This document shows positions 23,265 to 32,788 of a DNA stretch of 64,000 nucleotides, piece after piece; positions within the stretch are counted from its first letter, which is position 1; each line of letters opens with the position of its first letter. Source of the DNA: Rhodoplanes serenus (GTDB taxonomy: Bacteria; Pseudomonadota; Alphaproteobacteria; Rhizobiales; Xanthobacteraceae); NCBI GenBank assembly GCA_945893145.1, contig CAMDDZ010000012.1, positions 1 to 64,000 on the forward strand. Reading direction: 5' to 3'. The translations under genes and the position numbers were made by a program. The notes under the pieces were generated by a model. That model did not search any database. It had not been told where the DNA came from and saw only the letters and a program-made list of their open reading frames with translations.

Positions 23265-25246
23265 ACGACAAACCGGCTCAATCTCGCTCTCAAAGCGATC
23301 TGCTCGACGCGGTGCGGCGTGCGGCGCGCCAGGAGCAATTCCTCGAAGTGGTTTCCGCCGACGAGGCCCGCGCCCGTTTCGAGCGGCGGCTCGATCTCTC
23401 ACCACTGCCGGGCGAACGCGTGGCGCTTGCCGCCGCGCTCGGCCGCGTGCTGGCGTATGACGTGGTGGCGCCGATCGATGTGCCGCCGTTCGATCGCGCC
23501 AACGTCGATGGCTTTGCGCTGCGCTCGGTCGACACGAAAAACGCAGCCAATGCCGCACCAACCGAGCTGACGCTGAATGCCGAGGTGATCGCTTGCGGTC
23601 ACGCGCCGGTGGTTGAGGTCAAACCCGGCTCCGCCACCACGATCGCCACCGGCGGCGTCATCCCGCGCGGCGCCGACGCCGTGGTGATGGTCGAGCATAC
23701 GGAATTGGTCGAAAGCGTGCCCGCTATTGAATTGCGCCGCGCGATCTCGCCCGGGCAGTTCATCTCCTACGCCGGCTCCGACATTGCGCGCGGTGAAACG
23801 CTGCTGCGCAAGGGCCAAAGAATCGGTTCGCGCGAAATCGGCATGCTGGCGGCCTGCGGGCTTGCCGAGATCGACGTGGTCCGGCGGCCCAAAGTGGCTG
23901 TGCTGTCGACCGGCGATGAACTGGTCAGCGTCGGCACGCCGCTGAAACCGGCGGCCGTGTACGACAGCAATGGCCCCATCGTCGCCGCCGCCGTGACCGA
24001 AGCGGGCGGCGAGCCGGTGATGCTCGGGGCGTTTCCCGATGACGAGCGCGCGCTCGAAGCCGCCATCCGGGGCGCGCTCTCACAATGTGACATGGTCGTG
24101 CTCTCGGGCGGCACCTCCAAGGGCGCCGGCGATCTCTCCCACGGCGTGGTATCGCGGCTCGGCTCGCCTGGAATCCTAGTGCATGGCGTGGCGCTCAAGC
24201 CCGGCAAGCCGCTCTGCCTCGCGGTGGTCGACGGCAAGGCCATTGCGGTGCTGCCCGGCTTTCCGACCTCGGCGATCTTCACGTTCCATGCGTTCGTGGC
24301 GCCCGCGATCCGCGCCCGCGCCGGCCTGCCGCCGGAAGCCGCCGAAACGGTGAACGCCGAAGTGCCGGTGCGCATCGCCTCCGAAATGGGCCGCAAGGAG
24401 TTTGTGCTGGTTTCGCTGGCCGAAAGCGGCGGCCAGATAGTGGCGTTCCCGACCCAGAAGGGCTCGGGCGCGGTGACAAGCTTCTCGCAGGCTGATGGCT
24501 TCATCGAGATCGACGCGCTCGCCTCCGTGCTGGATGCCGGCAGCAGCGCACAGGTCACACTGATCGGCAGTGCTGCGCGTGCGCCCGATGTCGTCATCAT
24601 GGGGAGCCACGACGTCGCGCTCGACGTTGTGGTGGGTGCGTTGGCCGAGCGCGGCTTCTCGGCGCGCACCATCGCGATCGGCAGCCAAGGCGGCGTCAGC
24701 GCGGCCATGCAAGGTCAATGCGATGTCGCGCCGGTGCATCTCGTCGATCCGGCGACCGGCATCTACAATAAACATCTGCTCGCGCCGGGGCTCGCGCTGG
24801 TCAAAGGCTGGCGGCGCATGCAGGGCGTCGTGTTCCGGCATGGCGACGCGCGCTTCGACGGCAAGAGCGCCGCCGACGCCGTGAAGACCGCGCTGGCCGA
24901 TCCCTCCTGCCTCATGGTCAACCGCAACGCCGGTGCCGGCACACGCGTGCTGATCGACCAATTGCTCTGCGGAACGCGGCCGCCCGGCTACGCCAACCAG
25001 CCGCGCTCGCACAACGCGGTTGCGGCCGCCATCGCGCAATCGCGTACTGACTGGGGCGTGGCGATCGAGCCGGTGGCGAAGCTCTACGGCTTAGGCTTCC
25101 TGGTGCTCGCGCCGGAGGATTACGATTTCCTGCTGGTCGAGAGCCGCCGCGCACGGCCGGCCGTGCAAGCGTTTATGGCGGCGTTGCGCGATCCGAAAAC
25201 GCGCGAGCGGATCAGGGCATTGGGAATGCAGCCAGCGGACGATTAA
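23261..25246 (+). CDS. MoeA fused to a PBP-like domain
   Basis: 661 residues. Residues about 30-435 are a full MoeA (DVPPFDRANVDGFALRS, ATGGVIPRGADAVVMVEHTE, VLSTGDELVSVG, SGGTSKGAGDL, ALKPGKP), which inserts molybdate into adenylylated molybdopterin. Residues about 440-660 form a periplasmic-binding-protein-like (PBP_like/LysR-substrate type) domain, VIMGSHDVALDVVVGAL to DWGVAIEPVAKLYGLGFL, with no signal peptide, so it acts in the cytosol. The start GTG 23261 is favoured by GAGGG at 23249-23253 and the four-base overlap with the previous gene. The extra domain may sense or deliver the oxyanion or cofactor. Confidence 0.86.
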   Translation: MNDKPAQSRSQSDLLDAVRRAARQEQFLEVVSADEARARFERRLDLSPLPGERVALAAALGRVLAYDVVAPIDVPPFDRANVDGFALRSVDTKNAANAAPTELTLNAEVIACGHAPVVEVKPGSATTIATGGVIPRGADAVVMVEHTELVESVPAIELRRAISPGQFISYAGSDIARGETLLRKGQRIGSREIGMLAACGLAEIDVVRRPKVAVLSTGDELVSVGTPLKPAAVYDSNGPIVAAAVTEAGGEPVMLGAFPDDERALEAAIRGALSQCDMVVLSGGTSKGAGDLSHGVVSRLGSPGILVHGVALKPGKPLCLAVVDGKAIAVLPGFPTSAIFTFHAFVAPAIRARAGLPPEAAETVNAEVPVRIASEMGRKEFVLVSLAESGGQIVAFPTQKGSGAVTSFSQADGFIEIDALASVLDAGSSAQVTLIGSAARAPDVVIMGSHDVALDVVVGALAERGFSARTIAIGSQGGVSAAMQGQCDVAPVHLVDPATGIYNKHLLAPGLALVKGWRRMQGVVFRHGDARFDGKSAADAVKTALADPSCLMVNRNAGAGTRVLIDQLLCGTRPPGYANQPRSHNAVAAAIAQSRTDWGVAIEPVAKLYGLGFLVLAPEDYDFLLVESRRARPAVQAFMAALRDPKTRERIRALGMQPADD

Positions 25247-25273
25247 GGCCTCACGTCCTGCTGTCAACGCGCG

Positions 25274-27010
25274 TCACAGCGCGTCCATGATCCCGGCATC
25301 GATCAGCCGCCGATGGAAGGCGCGGATCTCGTCGCGCGCCGGGCATTCGTGATAGCGGCCTTCGCACAGCATCATCAGCCGCTTGCGCTCGCGATAGACG
25401 TCCGAAAGCGGAAGCCGCGCCGCCTCCAGGATCACCGTGCCGAGATAAGGTACATCGACCGTATCGAGCGCCGGAAGCGGCGCCGGCTCATAGCCCACCG
25501 CGTCCACCGCGTAATAGGTGATGCGTGCCGCGTCGTTGCCGCTGCGCACGACGTCTTCGACCGAGCTGTTCGGATCGAGCCCGAGCAGCCGCAACGTGAC
25601 GAGCGGCTGATGGTCCCCGTAGTGCACGATCAGGAACCGCTCGCCGGGGAAACGCAGCGCCAGTTGGGCACGCATGTCCTGATAGTCGATACGCGCCATC
25701 GACAGCCGCCGCAGGTATTCGTGCATCTCTGCAGACGCGCCCGGCCCGCCGCCCGGCACCTCCACCTCCGGCATATAGGCGAAGTCGTAGGGCCAATGCG
25801 TCGCCATCGTCTCGATGAAAACGAACAGCGGCTGCGGCGAAGCTTTGAAGTGCTGCCCCATCGCGTTCAGCGCATTGGCGAAATAGAACCGGTCGCGCTC
25901 GTTGGGCGTCGGCGCGTTCTGATCCTCGGTGTCGATCACCTGATGGAAGCCGGTCCCGGCCAAGAATCGCCCCATCGAAAGGTAAGAGCGCATCAGCGGA
26001 AACACCGACACGTTGCGATAGCCGCAACGCGCCAGCGCGTGCGGCAGCGTGTCGCGAATCTTGCCGGTCATCACCGACTGGATGAAATTGCGCAACCCGC
26101 CTGACGAGAAGGTCGAAAGACCGGTCAGCACCGAGAACTCGGTCATCGCCGATGCGCCGCCGTAGGTCTCGACCCGCATCTTGTGAATCTTGCCGTCGAA
26201 CGAACGGAAGAACGAATCCATCCGGGGGTCGTAACGCAGCTCCGGGAACTGTGAGGGCTGCACCACCGATTCTTCATGGATCAGGATGATGTGCGGCGGC
26301 TTCGATGCGGTTTGGCAGCTTGCCGGGATTTGCAGCACCGGCCCCGGTGCCTGGGGCGCCGCCTCGATAATGCTGCCACGCCACAGCGCTTCCGCAGTCT
26401 CGGACCATGACGAGAAGAACAGCGTGACGTAATGGTTCGTATAGTTGAACTCGCCGTGTACCCGCTGCTCGCGCGGTTCCGCGCCCGCCCAGGCCAGCGC
26501 CGCAAAGATCAGCGCCGCACCGAGCGCGTAAGAGCGGCGGATGCGCGTACCGTCAAGCCGCCACGCCAGACCGGCAAGCATCAGCGCCGTGAGTGCTGCA
26601 GCGCCGAACGCGAGCACGGTATGGCGTTCGTCGTTCCACAACGCCTCCATGGCGGCGTGGGACTGGAGCAGCGTCACCACGTCATAGGCATGCAGCGCGA
26701 GATCGGTGATGCGCTGGTGGACGATGGAGGCCGCATGGATGCCCCACAGCATCGCGGCGACCAGCACAGTGGCGGGCAGCACGCGACCCAACACGAACGC
26801 GATCAGCGCGCCGACGGTCAGGGACACCGCCGCAACGAACAGCGAATCGGCAAGGCCACGTTCCGGCGACCAGCCCAGCGCCGCGACGGCCAACGTGGCC
26901 AGCGTAACGATCGCTGCAACGATCCACGGACCGAAGCTGCGGGTGCGGCGAGCGCCAAGCGACGCGGTCACCGCAGGCGCCACAGCCGGATTGTTGGGAA
27001 GGTCGGTCAT
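25274..27010 (-). CDS. Inner-membrane sulfatase-fold protein (LtaS-like)
   Basis: 578 residues. An N-terminal block of about five transmembrane helices (28-180) is followed by a periplasmic sulfatase/phosphotransferase domain. Metal-site strand HIILIHEES, nucleophile region SAMTEFSVLTG (compare TEFEVLTG in LTA synthases, where Thr is catalytic) and HYGDHQP are all present. Gram-negative relatives move phosphoethanolamine or phosphoglycerol onto envelope glycans or lipids. It lies between Mo genes but in the opposite direction to its upstream neighbour and shows no functional link. Substrate unknown. Confidence 0.8.
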   Translation of the reverse strand: MTDLPNNPAVAPAVTASLGARRTRSFGPWIVAAIVTLATLAVAALGWSPERGLADSLFVAAVSLTVGALIAFVLGRVLPATVLVAAMLWGIHAASIVHQRITDLALHAYDVVTLLQSHAAMEALWNDERHTVLAFGAAALTALMLAGLAWRLDGTRIRRSYALGAALIFAALAWAGAEPREQRVHGEFNYTNHYVTLFFSSWSETAEALWRGSIIEAAPQAPGPVLQIPASCQTASKPPHIILIHEESVVQPSQFPELRYDPRMDSFFRSFDGKIHKMRVETYGGASAMTEFSVLTGLSTFSSGGLRNFIQSVMTGKIRDTLPHALARCGYRNVSVFPLMRSYLSMGRFLAGTGFHQVIDTEDQNAPTPNERDRFYFANALNAMGQHFKASPQPLFVFIETMATHWPYDFAYMPEVEVPGGGPGASAEMHEYLRRLSMARIDYQDMRAQLALRFPGERFLIVHYGDHQPLVTLRLLGLDPNSSVEDVVRSGNDAARITYYAVDAVGYEPAPLPALDTVDVPYLGTVILEAARLPLSDVYRERKRLMMLCEGRYHECPARDEIRAFHRRLIDAGIMDAL

Positions 27011-27056
27011 AGACCGGAGGTCAATCGCTCAAATCAGGAGCCCAATTGGATCGACA

Positions 27057-27962
27057 TTATCGTTCGCACCCGGCAAGTTCCAGCGCTGCTTCGGCGAACG
27101 CTGCGGGCGCTTCCTGTGGCAGATTGTGGCCAACCACGGGAATGAGGCGGCGCTGATACGGCCCGGTGAAGAACCGCGCGTGCCTTTCCGACATATCGGC
27201 CGGCTGGACGCCGGCGGCAGCGCCTTGCAGCACGATGGTGGGCACAGCGATTTTCGGCGAACCCACGAGTTGACGCTCGATCGTCTCCAGCGCCGGATCG
27301 CCGGGCGCATAACCGAAGCGGTGCCGATACGACTGCACCGTGACATCGACGAAATCCGGATTGTCCCACGATGGCGCCGAGCGTTCGAAGGTTGCGTCGT
27401 CGAACTGCCAGTTGGGCGACCACAATTGCCAAAGCAGCCGGATGAACGCGCGCCGGTTCTGCTGCAGGCCGGCGCGGCCGCGCTCGCCGTGCAGATAATA
27501 TTGATACCAGAAGCGGTGCTCCTGCTCCGGCTCCGCGGGCTTCACCGAGCCGGCGATGTCTTGGATGTTGTAACCGTTGCCGGTGACCAGGCCGTGCAGG
27601 CGTTCCGGCCAGAGCGCCGCGATGATGCAAGCCGCGCGCCCGCCCCAATCGTAGCCGGCGAGCACCGCGCGCTCGATGCCGAGAACGTCCATGAATTCCT
27701 TGAGATCGTTGCCAAGCGCCGCCTGCTGACCGGAGCGAGGCGTATCCGGCGATAAGAATCGCGTTGGCCCGAAGCCGCGCAAGTAGGGCACGATCGCGCG
27801 GCACCCTGCCGCTGTCACGCGCGGCACCACCTCGTCATAGCAGCGCAGGTCGTAGGGCCAGCCGTGCATCAGCATCACCGGCATGCCATTGGCCGGACCA
27901 CTCTCGGAATACGCAATCTCCAGCGTGCCGGTGCGCACCCGCTTGAGATTGTCCGCCGCCAT
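27057..27962 (-). CDS. Epoxide-hydrolase-like alpha/beta hydrolase
   Basis: 301 residues from ATG 27962, selected for GGGAGA seven bases upstream. Oxyanion motif MHGWPYD, nucleophile elbow GYDWGG (Asp nucleophile, as in epoxide hydrolases and haloalkane dehalogenases) and catalytic His in PVVGHNLPQE near the end. The cap domain contains several tyrosines (FWYQYYL), consistent with an epoxide hydrolase. It ends 46 bases from the sulfatase gene start region and is divergent from mobB. Physiological substrate unknown. Confidence 0.82.
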   Translation of the reverse strand: MAADNLKRVRTGTLEIAYSESGPANGMPVMLMHGWPYDLRCYDEVVPRVTAAGCRAIVPYLRGFGPTRFLSPDTPRSGQQAALGNDLKEFMDVLGIERAVLAGYDWGGRAACIIAALWPERLHGLVTGNGYNIQDIAGSVKPAEPEQEHRFWYQYYLHGERGRAGLQQNRRAFIRLLWQLWSPNWQFDDATFERSAPSWDNPDFVDVTVQSYRHRFGYAPGDPALETIERQLVGSPKIAVPTIVLQGAAAGVQPADMSERHARFFTGPYQRRLIPVVGHNLPQEAPAAFAEAALELAGCER

Positions 27963-28120
27963 GACGCTTTCTCCCTGCATCTGAGTTGATGATGCCAGGG
28001 AAAGGCACAAAGCGATAGTGATTTCAATACGTTAGAGTTCGTCGTCCCGCAACGGCGGCCACGCGCGCGGCGCAGCAGAGCGACCAAAGCGTCACGCCGC
28101 TGTTTTGCTATAAGCACCCC

Positions 28121-28648
28121 ATGCGCATCATCGGACTGGCTGGCTGGAGCGGGTCGGGCAAGACCACGTTGATCACCAAGGTTCTGCCGCGCCTAATCGC
28201 GCGCGGTTCCCGGGTGTCGACCGTCAAGCACGCCCACCACGGCTTCGACCTCGATCAGCCCGGCAAGGATTCGTTCATGCACCGCACCGCCGGCGCGACC
28301 GAGGTGGCGATCAGTTCAGCAAAGCGCTTTGCGATCCTGCACGAGCTGCGCGACGAAACCGAATGGGACTTGCCGGCGCTGCTGGAACAAATGGCGCCGG
28401 TCGATCTGGTGCTGGTCGAGGGCTTCAAGCGCGATGCGTTCCCCAAGCTTGAGATTTACCGGGCGGCGAATGGCAAGCCGCTGCTCCACCCTGACGACCC
28501 GCATATTGTGGCGATCGCGTCCGACACACCGCTGCCGCAAGCCAAGGTGCCGATGATCGATCTCGACGACATCGAACAGATCGCCGATGTGCTGCTCAAG
28601 CACGCGACGCCATGGCAACGCCCAGCGGCCGCCATCCGGAGCGCGTGA
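28121..28648 (+). CDS. mobB: MobB, MGD biosynthesis adaptor GTPase
   Basis: 175 residues with an N-terminal P-loop (GWSGSGKTT, 8-16) and the MobB signature VSTVKHAHHGFDLDQPGKDS. MobB binds GTP and assists MobA in making the molybdopterin guanine dinucleotide cofactor. The C-terminus is standard (ASDTPLPQAKVPMIDLDDIEQIADVLL). It is joined to the next gene by a one-base TGATG overlap, forming a mobB-moeA unit. Confidence 0.92.
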   Translation: MRIIGLAGWSGSGKTTLITKVLPRLIARGSRVSTVKHAHHGFDLDQPGKDSFMHRTAGATEVAISSAKRFAILHELRDETEWDLPALLEQMAPVDLVLVEGFKRDAFPKLEIYRAANGKPLLHPDDPHIVAIASDTPLPQAKVPMIDLDDIEQIADVLLKHATPWQRPAAAIRSA

Positions 28649-29922
28649 TGGCGCAGCTCACCGACGATTGCTTTGCGTTCTCCGGCCCCCTGCTCCCGGT
28701 CGCCGACATGGAGCGGCTGATCGCAGAGCGCGTGCAGCCAGTGACCGGGACCGAGGCGGTCCCGCTCAATGCCGCGCGTGGCCGCGTGCTGGCCGATGCG
28801 GTGATCGCGCCGATCGACCTGCCGCCATTCGACAATTCCGCAGTCGATGGCTACGCGGTCCGCCACCACGATCTCGACTCCAAGGCCGAGACGCGGCTCG
28901 CCGTCTCCGGCCGGTTGACCGCCGGCAGCGCCGCGGCCGTGCCCGTCACCGCCGCGCAGGCCATCCGCATTTTCACCGGCGCGCCGATGCCCGTGGGCGC
29001 CGACACCGTGTTCATGCAGGAGGACGTGCAGCTCGACGGTCAGACCGTGATCGTACCGCCAGGGCTCAAAGCCGGCGCCAACCGGCGGCGCGCCGGGGAA
29101 GACGTCGCCAAGGGATCGGTCGTGCTGCCGTCGGGACGGCGGCTCGCCGCGCAGGACGTGGCGCTCGCCGCAGCCGTCGGCCTGACCAAGCTCACCATGC
29201 GCCGCCGCGTGAAGGTCGCGCTGTTTTCGACCGGCGACGAGATCGTCGAGCCCGGCTCGCCGCGTCCGGCCGCCGCGCTCTACGACGCCAATCGCTACTT
29301 GCTGGCCGGCATGCTCGATCGGCTCGGCGCAGCGGTGACCGACCTCGGCATCCTCAAGGACAATCCGGCTGAGCTTGCGGCGGCAATATCGGCGGCGGCG
29401 CGCGATCATGACCTCGTGCTGACATCCGGCGGCGTCTCGACCGGCGAGGCGGATCACGTGCGCGACGCGATCCAGCAAATCGGACGACTGGTGTTCTGGC
29501 GCGTCGCTATCAAGCCCGGCCGGCCGGTGGCGATGGGCGTGGTGCCGGGAGCGAGCGCCGGAACTGGCGCGGCGTTCGTTGGCCTGCCTGGCAATCCGGC
29601 AGCGGTGTTCGTGACATTTGTCAAAGTGGTGCGGCCGCTGCTGCTGCGTCTTGCCGGCGCCAGTCCCGAACCCCTGACGGCGCTGCCGGTCAAACTCGCG
29701 TTTGCCTACAAGAAAAAGACCGGCCGGCGCGAATACGTTCGCGTCGCGCTGCGGCGGAGTCCAGACGGTTCGATCGAGGCGGTGAAGCATCCGCAGGAGG
29801 GCGCGGGCGTTATCACCTCGCTGACCGAGACCGACGGCCTGGCCGAGCTGGCTGAAGACACGACAGCGTTCGAACCGGGCGCGACCGTCGGCTTTCTCTC
29901 CTACGAAACGCTGATGGGCTAG
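28648..29922 (+). CDS. moeA: MoeA, molybdopterin molybdenumtransferase
   Basis: 424 residues from ATG 28648 (GGAG six bases upstream; the ATG overlaps the mobB stop). Canonical MoeA with all core motifs: IDLPPFDNSAVDGYAVR, IFTGAPMPVGADTVFMQED, LFSTGDEIVEPG, TSGGVSTGEADHV and VAIKPGRPVAMG. It adds molybdate to adenylylated molybdopterin in the cytosol. This is the most standard of three MoeA-family proteins in the window and the likely housekeeping copy. Convergent with mobA, 3 bases between the stop codons. Confidence 0.93.
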   Translation: MAQLTDDCFAFSGPLLPVADMERLIAERVQPVTGTEAVPLNAARGRVLADAVIAPIDLPPFDNSAVDGYAVRHHDLDSKAETRLAVSGRLTAGSAAAVPVTAAQAIRIFTGAPMPVGADTVFMQEDVQLDGQTVIVPPGLKAGANRRRAGEDVAKGSVVLPSGRRLAAQDVALAAAVGLTKLTMRRRVKVALFSTGDEIVEPGSPRPAAALYDANRYLLAGMLDRLGAAVTDLGILKDNPAELAAAISAAARDHDLVLTSGGVSTGEADHVRDAIQQIGRLVFWRVAIKPGRPVAMGVVPGASAGTGAAFVGLPGNPAAVFVTFVKVVRPLLLRLAGASPEPLTALPVKLAFAYKKKTGRREYVRVALRRSPDGSIEAVKHPQEGAGVITSLTETDGLAELAEDTTAFEPGATVGFLSYETLMG

Positions 29923-29925
29923 GCC

Positions 29926-30552
29926 TTAAGCGTCCGGATGTTGCGCCGCGACGCGCTCGGCCGCGGCGACATCTTCCGGTGTGTTGACGTTGAAGAACGG
30001 ATCGACCGGATCGACCGGCCAGTCGGCCAGCGCCACGCCATGCCGCGCGGTCCAGATTTCGATCTTGCGCATGTCCTCATCGACCAGTGCGCGGCGCAGG
30101 TCGGCGCGTAGCGCGACCGGCCATATCCCCACCACCGGATGCCGCCATTCGCCGGAGCGCGCGCAAGCGAGCGGCAAACCTGTTGCCGTCCGCGCTTGAT
30201 GCAGACTTGCCACCAGATCCCTCGGCAGGAACGGACAATCGCCCGGCACGCTCGCGACGAACGGAACGTCCGGCGCATGCGCGGCGGCCCAGTCGAGGCC
30301 TGCAAGAATGCCGGCCAGCGGGCCCGCGAAACCCGGAACGTTATCGGCGACGACCGGCAATCCGGTTTCGGCGAAGCGCGCCGGATCGCCATTGGCATTC
30401 AAAATAAGCCGCGTGCATTGGGGCTTGAGACGGCCGATGACGCGGGACAGAATCGTCGCGCCGCCGATTTGGGTGAGCGGTTTGTCGCCGCCGCCCATGC
30501 GGCGCGCCAGCCCGCCGGCGAGGACGAGACCCAGCGTCGGCACGTCAGTCAT
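29926..30552 (-). CDS. mobA: MobA, molybdenum cofactor guanylyltransferase
   Basis: 208 residues with the nucleotidyltransferase motif [16 protein letters not shown] at 11-26, then [13 protein letters not shown] for the metal-binding Asp and [14 protein letters not shown] near the end. It transfers GMP from GTP to Mo-molybdopterin. It overlaps the end of fdhD by 8 bases in the same direction, so fdhD-mobA form an operon facing mobB-moeA. The bis-MGD cofactor it makes would serve DMSO-reductase-family enzymes such as formate dehydrogenase, none of which is in this window. Confidence 0.93.
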   Translation of the reverse strand: MTDVPTLGLVLAGGLARRMGGGDKPLTQIGGATILSRVIGRLKPQCTRLILNANGDPARFAETGLPVVADNVPGFAGPLAGILAGLDWAAAHAPDVPFVASVPGDCPFLPRDLVASLHQARTATGLPLACARSGEWRHPVVGIWPVALRADLRRALVDEDMRKIEIWTARHGVALADWPVDPVDPFFNVNTPEDVAAAERVAAQHPDA

Positions 30553-31423
30553 GCACCGCCGCTTTGCGCCGGTGCTTGGAGCTCTCCTCTACGACGTAGC
30601 GGAGGTCCTGATCGAACACGATGCGGTCTTCGCCGGCCAGCGCCGTGAAGCGCTTGCCTCGCGCGCGGCCGATCAGCGTGAGGTTTGCCTTGCGCGCCAA
30701 CTCGACGCCCCAGGCGGTAAATCCCGAGCGCGATATTAGGATCGGGATGCCCATGCGGACGGTCTTGATCACCATCTCGGAGGTCAGCCGGCCGGTGGTG
30801 TAGAAAATCTTGTCCTCCGGGCGAACGCGGTGCTTGAACATCCAGCCCGCGATTTTATCCACCGCATTGTGGCGGCCGACGTCCTCCATATAGACCAGCG
30901 GCCGGTCCTCGACCGCGAGCACACAGCCGTGAATGGCGCCGGCTTCGAGATAGAGCGACGGCGTGGTGTTGATCTTGTTGGTGAGCGAGTAGAGCCATGA
31001 GGTGCGAAGCTCCGCCTCCGGCAACTTCACATCCTCCAACGCTTCCATGAGATCGCCAAATACTGTGCCTTGCGCACAGCCGGAGGTCTGCACCTTCTTC
31101 TTCAGCTTCTTCTCATAGTTGGTCCGGCGCTTGGTGCGCACCACGACAACCGCCAAATCCTCGTCGTAATCGACCGAGGTGATGGTGTCGGTCTGCTTCA
31201 GCATGTTCTGATTGAGCAGATAGCCGATGGCGAGATATTCCGGATAGTCGCCGATCGTCATGGCGGTCACGATCTCCTGGGAATTCAAAAAGATCGTGAG
31301 CGCGCGCTCGACCGTGACCGAGGTCTCGACCTTGGCGCCGGTCTGATCGATGCCGGTGACGCGTTCGGTCAGCCGCGGATCGAGCGGATCGGGCTTGATC
31401 AGATAATCTTTGGGCTTGCGCAT
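30545..31423 (-). CDS. fdhD: FdhD, formate dehydrogenase accessory sulfurtransferase
   Basis: 292 residues. FdhD binds bis-MGD and passes sulfur from the cysteine desulfurase to the Mo centre of formate dehydrogenases. Conserved stretches are [40 protein letters not shown] and [28 protein letters not shown]. The flexible sulfur-relay loop usually has CxxC, but here it reads SGCAQG (Cys116 with Gly119), so only one cysteine is present. Co-transcribed with mobA. The formate dehydrogenase it serves must be encoded elsewhere. Confidence 0.92.
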   Translation of the reverse strand: MRKPKDYLIKPDPLDPRLTERVTGIDQTGAKVETSVTVERALTIFLNSQEIVTAMTIGDYPEYLAIGYLLNQNMLKQTDTITSVDYDEDLAVVVVRTKRRTNYEKKLKKKVQTSGCAQGTVFGDLMEALEDVKLPEAELRTSWLYSLTNKINTTPSLYLEAGAIHGCVLAVEDRPLVYMEDVGRHNAVDKIAGWMFKHRVRPEDKIFYTTGRLTSEMVIKTVRMGIPILISRSGFTAWGVELARKANLTLIGRARGKRFTALAGEDRIVFDQDLRYVVEESSKHRRKAAVHD

Positions 31424-31507
31424 GAATCACTTATATCGCGTGCCACACGGCCGCTCCAATGTTGTCTCAAGGGCTTTCTGCGTGCCCATCGGTTAGGAGT
31501 CATATCT

Positions 31508-31963
31508 ATGGTCGCACTCCGCATTGCGCTCCCTGCTCTGTTCCTGGCCTTTGCCCCCGGCACCGCGACGGCTGCCTCCGTCGGCGATGAATTGCTGAAA
31601 TTTGGACTGATCGGCACCTGGGCGCACGACTGCAGCAGGGATGCTGCCGGCGATAACCCTTATGTGATCTACGCCGCCCCGCGCAGCGGCAGCCCAACGC
31701 GCACGTTGCAGATGGAGACCAAGGGCCTGGATGGCCTTGTACCGATCGACAGCGCGCGCGTCGTCAACGACCGGCGCCTGGAAATTGCCTGGACCCAGAA
31801 GGGCGTCACATTCCGGATGGTCTTCGCGAAGGACGACGATGGGCGTTACCGCAGCGTCGAGTCGGTCGGCAGCGATGGCCGAACCTATATCCGCGGCGGC
31901 CGATTTGTGAACGACGACACCGAGGTGAAATGGTTCAGCAAGTGCCAAAGCCCGCCGTCGTGA
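31508..31963 (+). CDS. Small exported protein, unknown
   Basis: 151 residues from ATG 31508, with TAGGAG eight bases upstream. A signal peptide (about 1-22, ending PGTATAA) is followed by a beta-rich domain, FGLIGTWAHDCSRDA to VNDDTEVKWFSKCQ. Two cysteines, one near each end of the mature protein, could form a disulfide. The opening GTW and repeated beta strands resemble the protein at 9617-10003 in style. Divergent from fdhD. Function unknown. Confidence 0.7.
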   Translation: MVALRIALPALFLAFAPGTATAASVGDELLKFGLIGTWAHDCSRDAAGDNPYVIYAAPRSGSPTRTLQMETKGLDGLVPIDSARVVNDRRLEIAWTQKGVTFRMVFAKDDDGRYRSVESVGSDGRTYIRGGRFVNDDTEVKWFSKCQSPPS

Positions 31964-31996
31964 GCGCGGCGACGAGTCTTCGCCTAAGCTCATAAA

Positions 31997-32788
31997 CTAC
32001 GCGACGGCCTCTTGCGGCACGCAGATGCCACGCTCGCCGCTGGCTCTGATGAAATCGGTGACCGCCCGCACCAGCGGCTCCTGGCCGTGCTCGGCGCACA
32101 CGCTGTCGAGGCGTATGCGCAGCGTGTCTGTGCCGGCGAACAGGCCGCGGTAGGCGGCCCGCAAGACATGGATCCTCGCATTATCGATGCCGCGGCGTTT
32201 AAGGCCGACGATGTTGAGCCCCTTCAGCCGCGCTCGGTTGCCGATCGCCATTCCGAACGGAATGATGTCGTTTTCCACGCCCGTCTGGGCGCCGATAAAA
32301 GCGGATTCGCCGATGCGCACGAATTGATGCACGGCGCAGTTTCCCGAAATGATGACAAGGTCTCCAATAAGGCAATGGCCGGCCAGACCTGAATTGTTGA
32401 CCATCACGACGTTGCGTCCGATCTTGCAATCGTGCCCAACGTGCACGCCCATCATGAAGTAGCAGTCTTTCCCGATCTCAGTGACCTTGTCGCCCTTGTC
32501 CGACCCGGCATTGATCGTCACGTATTCCCGGATGACGCATCCCGCGCCGACCGTGAGCCTGCCCGGGCCGCCTTGATATCCCGCGATTTGCCCGGCCTGC
32601 CCGATCGAGGCGAACGGAAAAATCTCGGTGCGCTCGCCGATCTCGGTCTGCCCCTTGATGATGACGTTCTCATGCAGACGGACGCCGTCGGCGAGGACGA
32701 CGTCAGGCCCCACGACACAAAACGCACCAATCGTCACATCGGCGCAGACGCGGCCCTCGACCTGGGCGGTGGCATGGATCTTGGCCAC
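31997..32788 (-). CDS. LpxA-like acyltransferase (orphan copy)
   Basis: 263 residues, the full length of LpxA, with an N-terminal left-handed beta-helix of hexapeptide repeats and an alpha-helical C-terminus. Catalytic His in VGHDCKIG (His119, equivalent to His125 of the enteric enzyme), and INAGSDKGD where the enteric enzyme has a similar loop. LpxA puts the first acyl chain on UDP-GlcNAc for lipid A. It stands alone here, without lpxD, fabZ or lpxB, so it is probably an extra copy for a modified lipid A or a related acyl-sugar. GAGGTG supports the start. Confidence 0.85.
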   Translation of the reverse strand: MAKIHATAQVEGRVCADVTIGAFCVVGPDVVLADGVRLHENVIIKGQTEIGERTEIFPFASIGQAGQIAGYQGGPGRLTVGAGCVIREYVTINAGSDKGDKVTEIGKDCYFMMGVHVGHDCKIGRNVVMVNNSGLAGHCLIGDLVIISGNCAVHQFVRIGESAFIGAQTGVENDIIPFGMAIGNRARLKGLNIVGLKRRGIDNARIHVLRAAYRGLFAGTDTLRIRLDSVCAEHGQEPLVRAVTDFIRASGERGICVPQEAVA

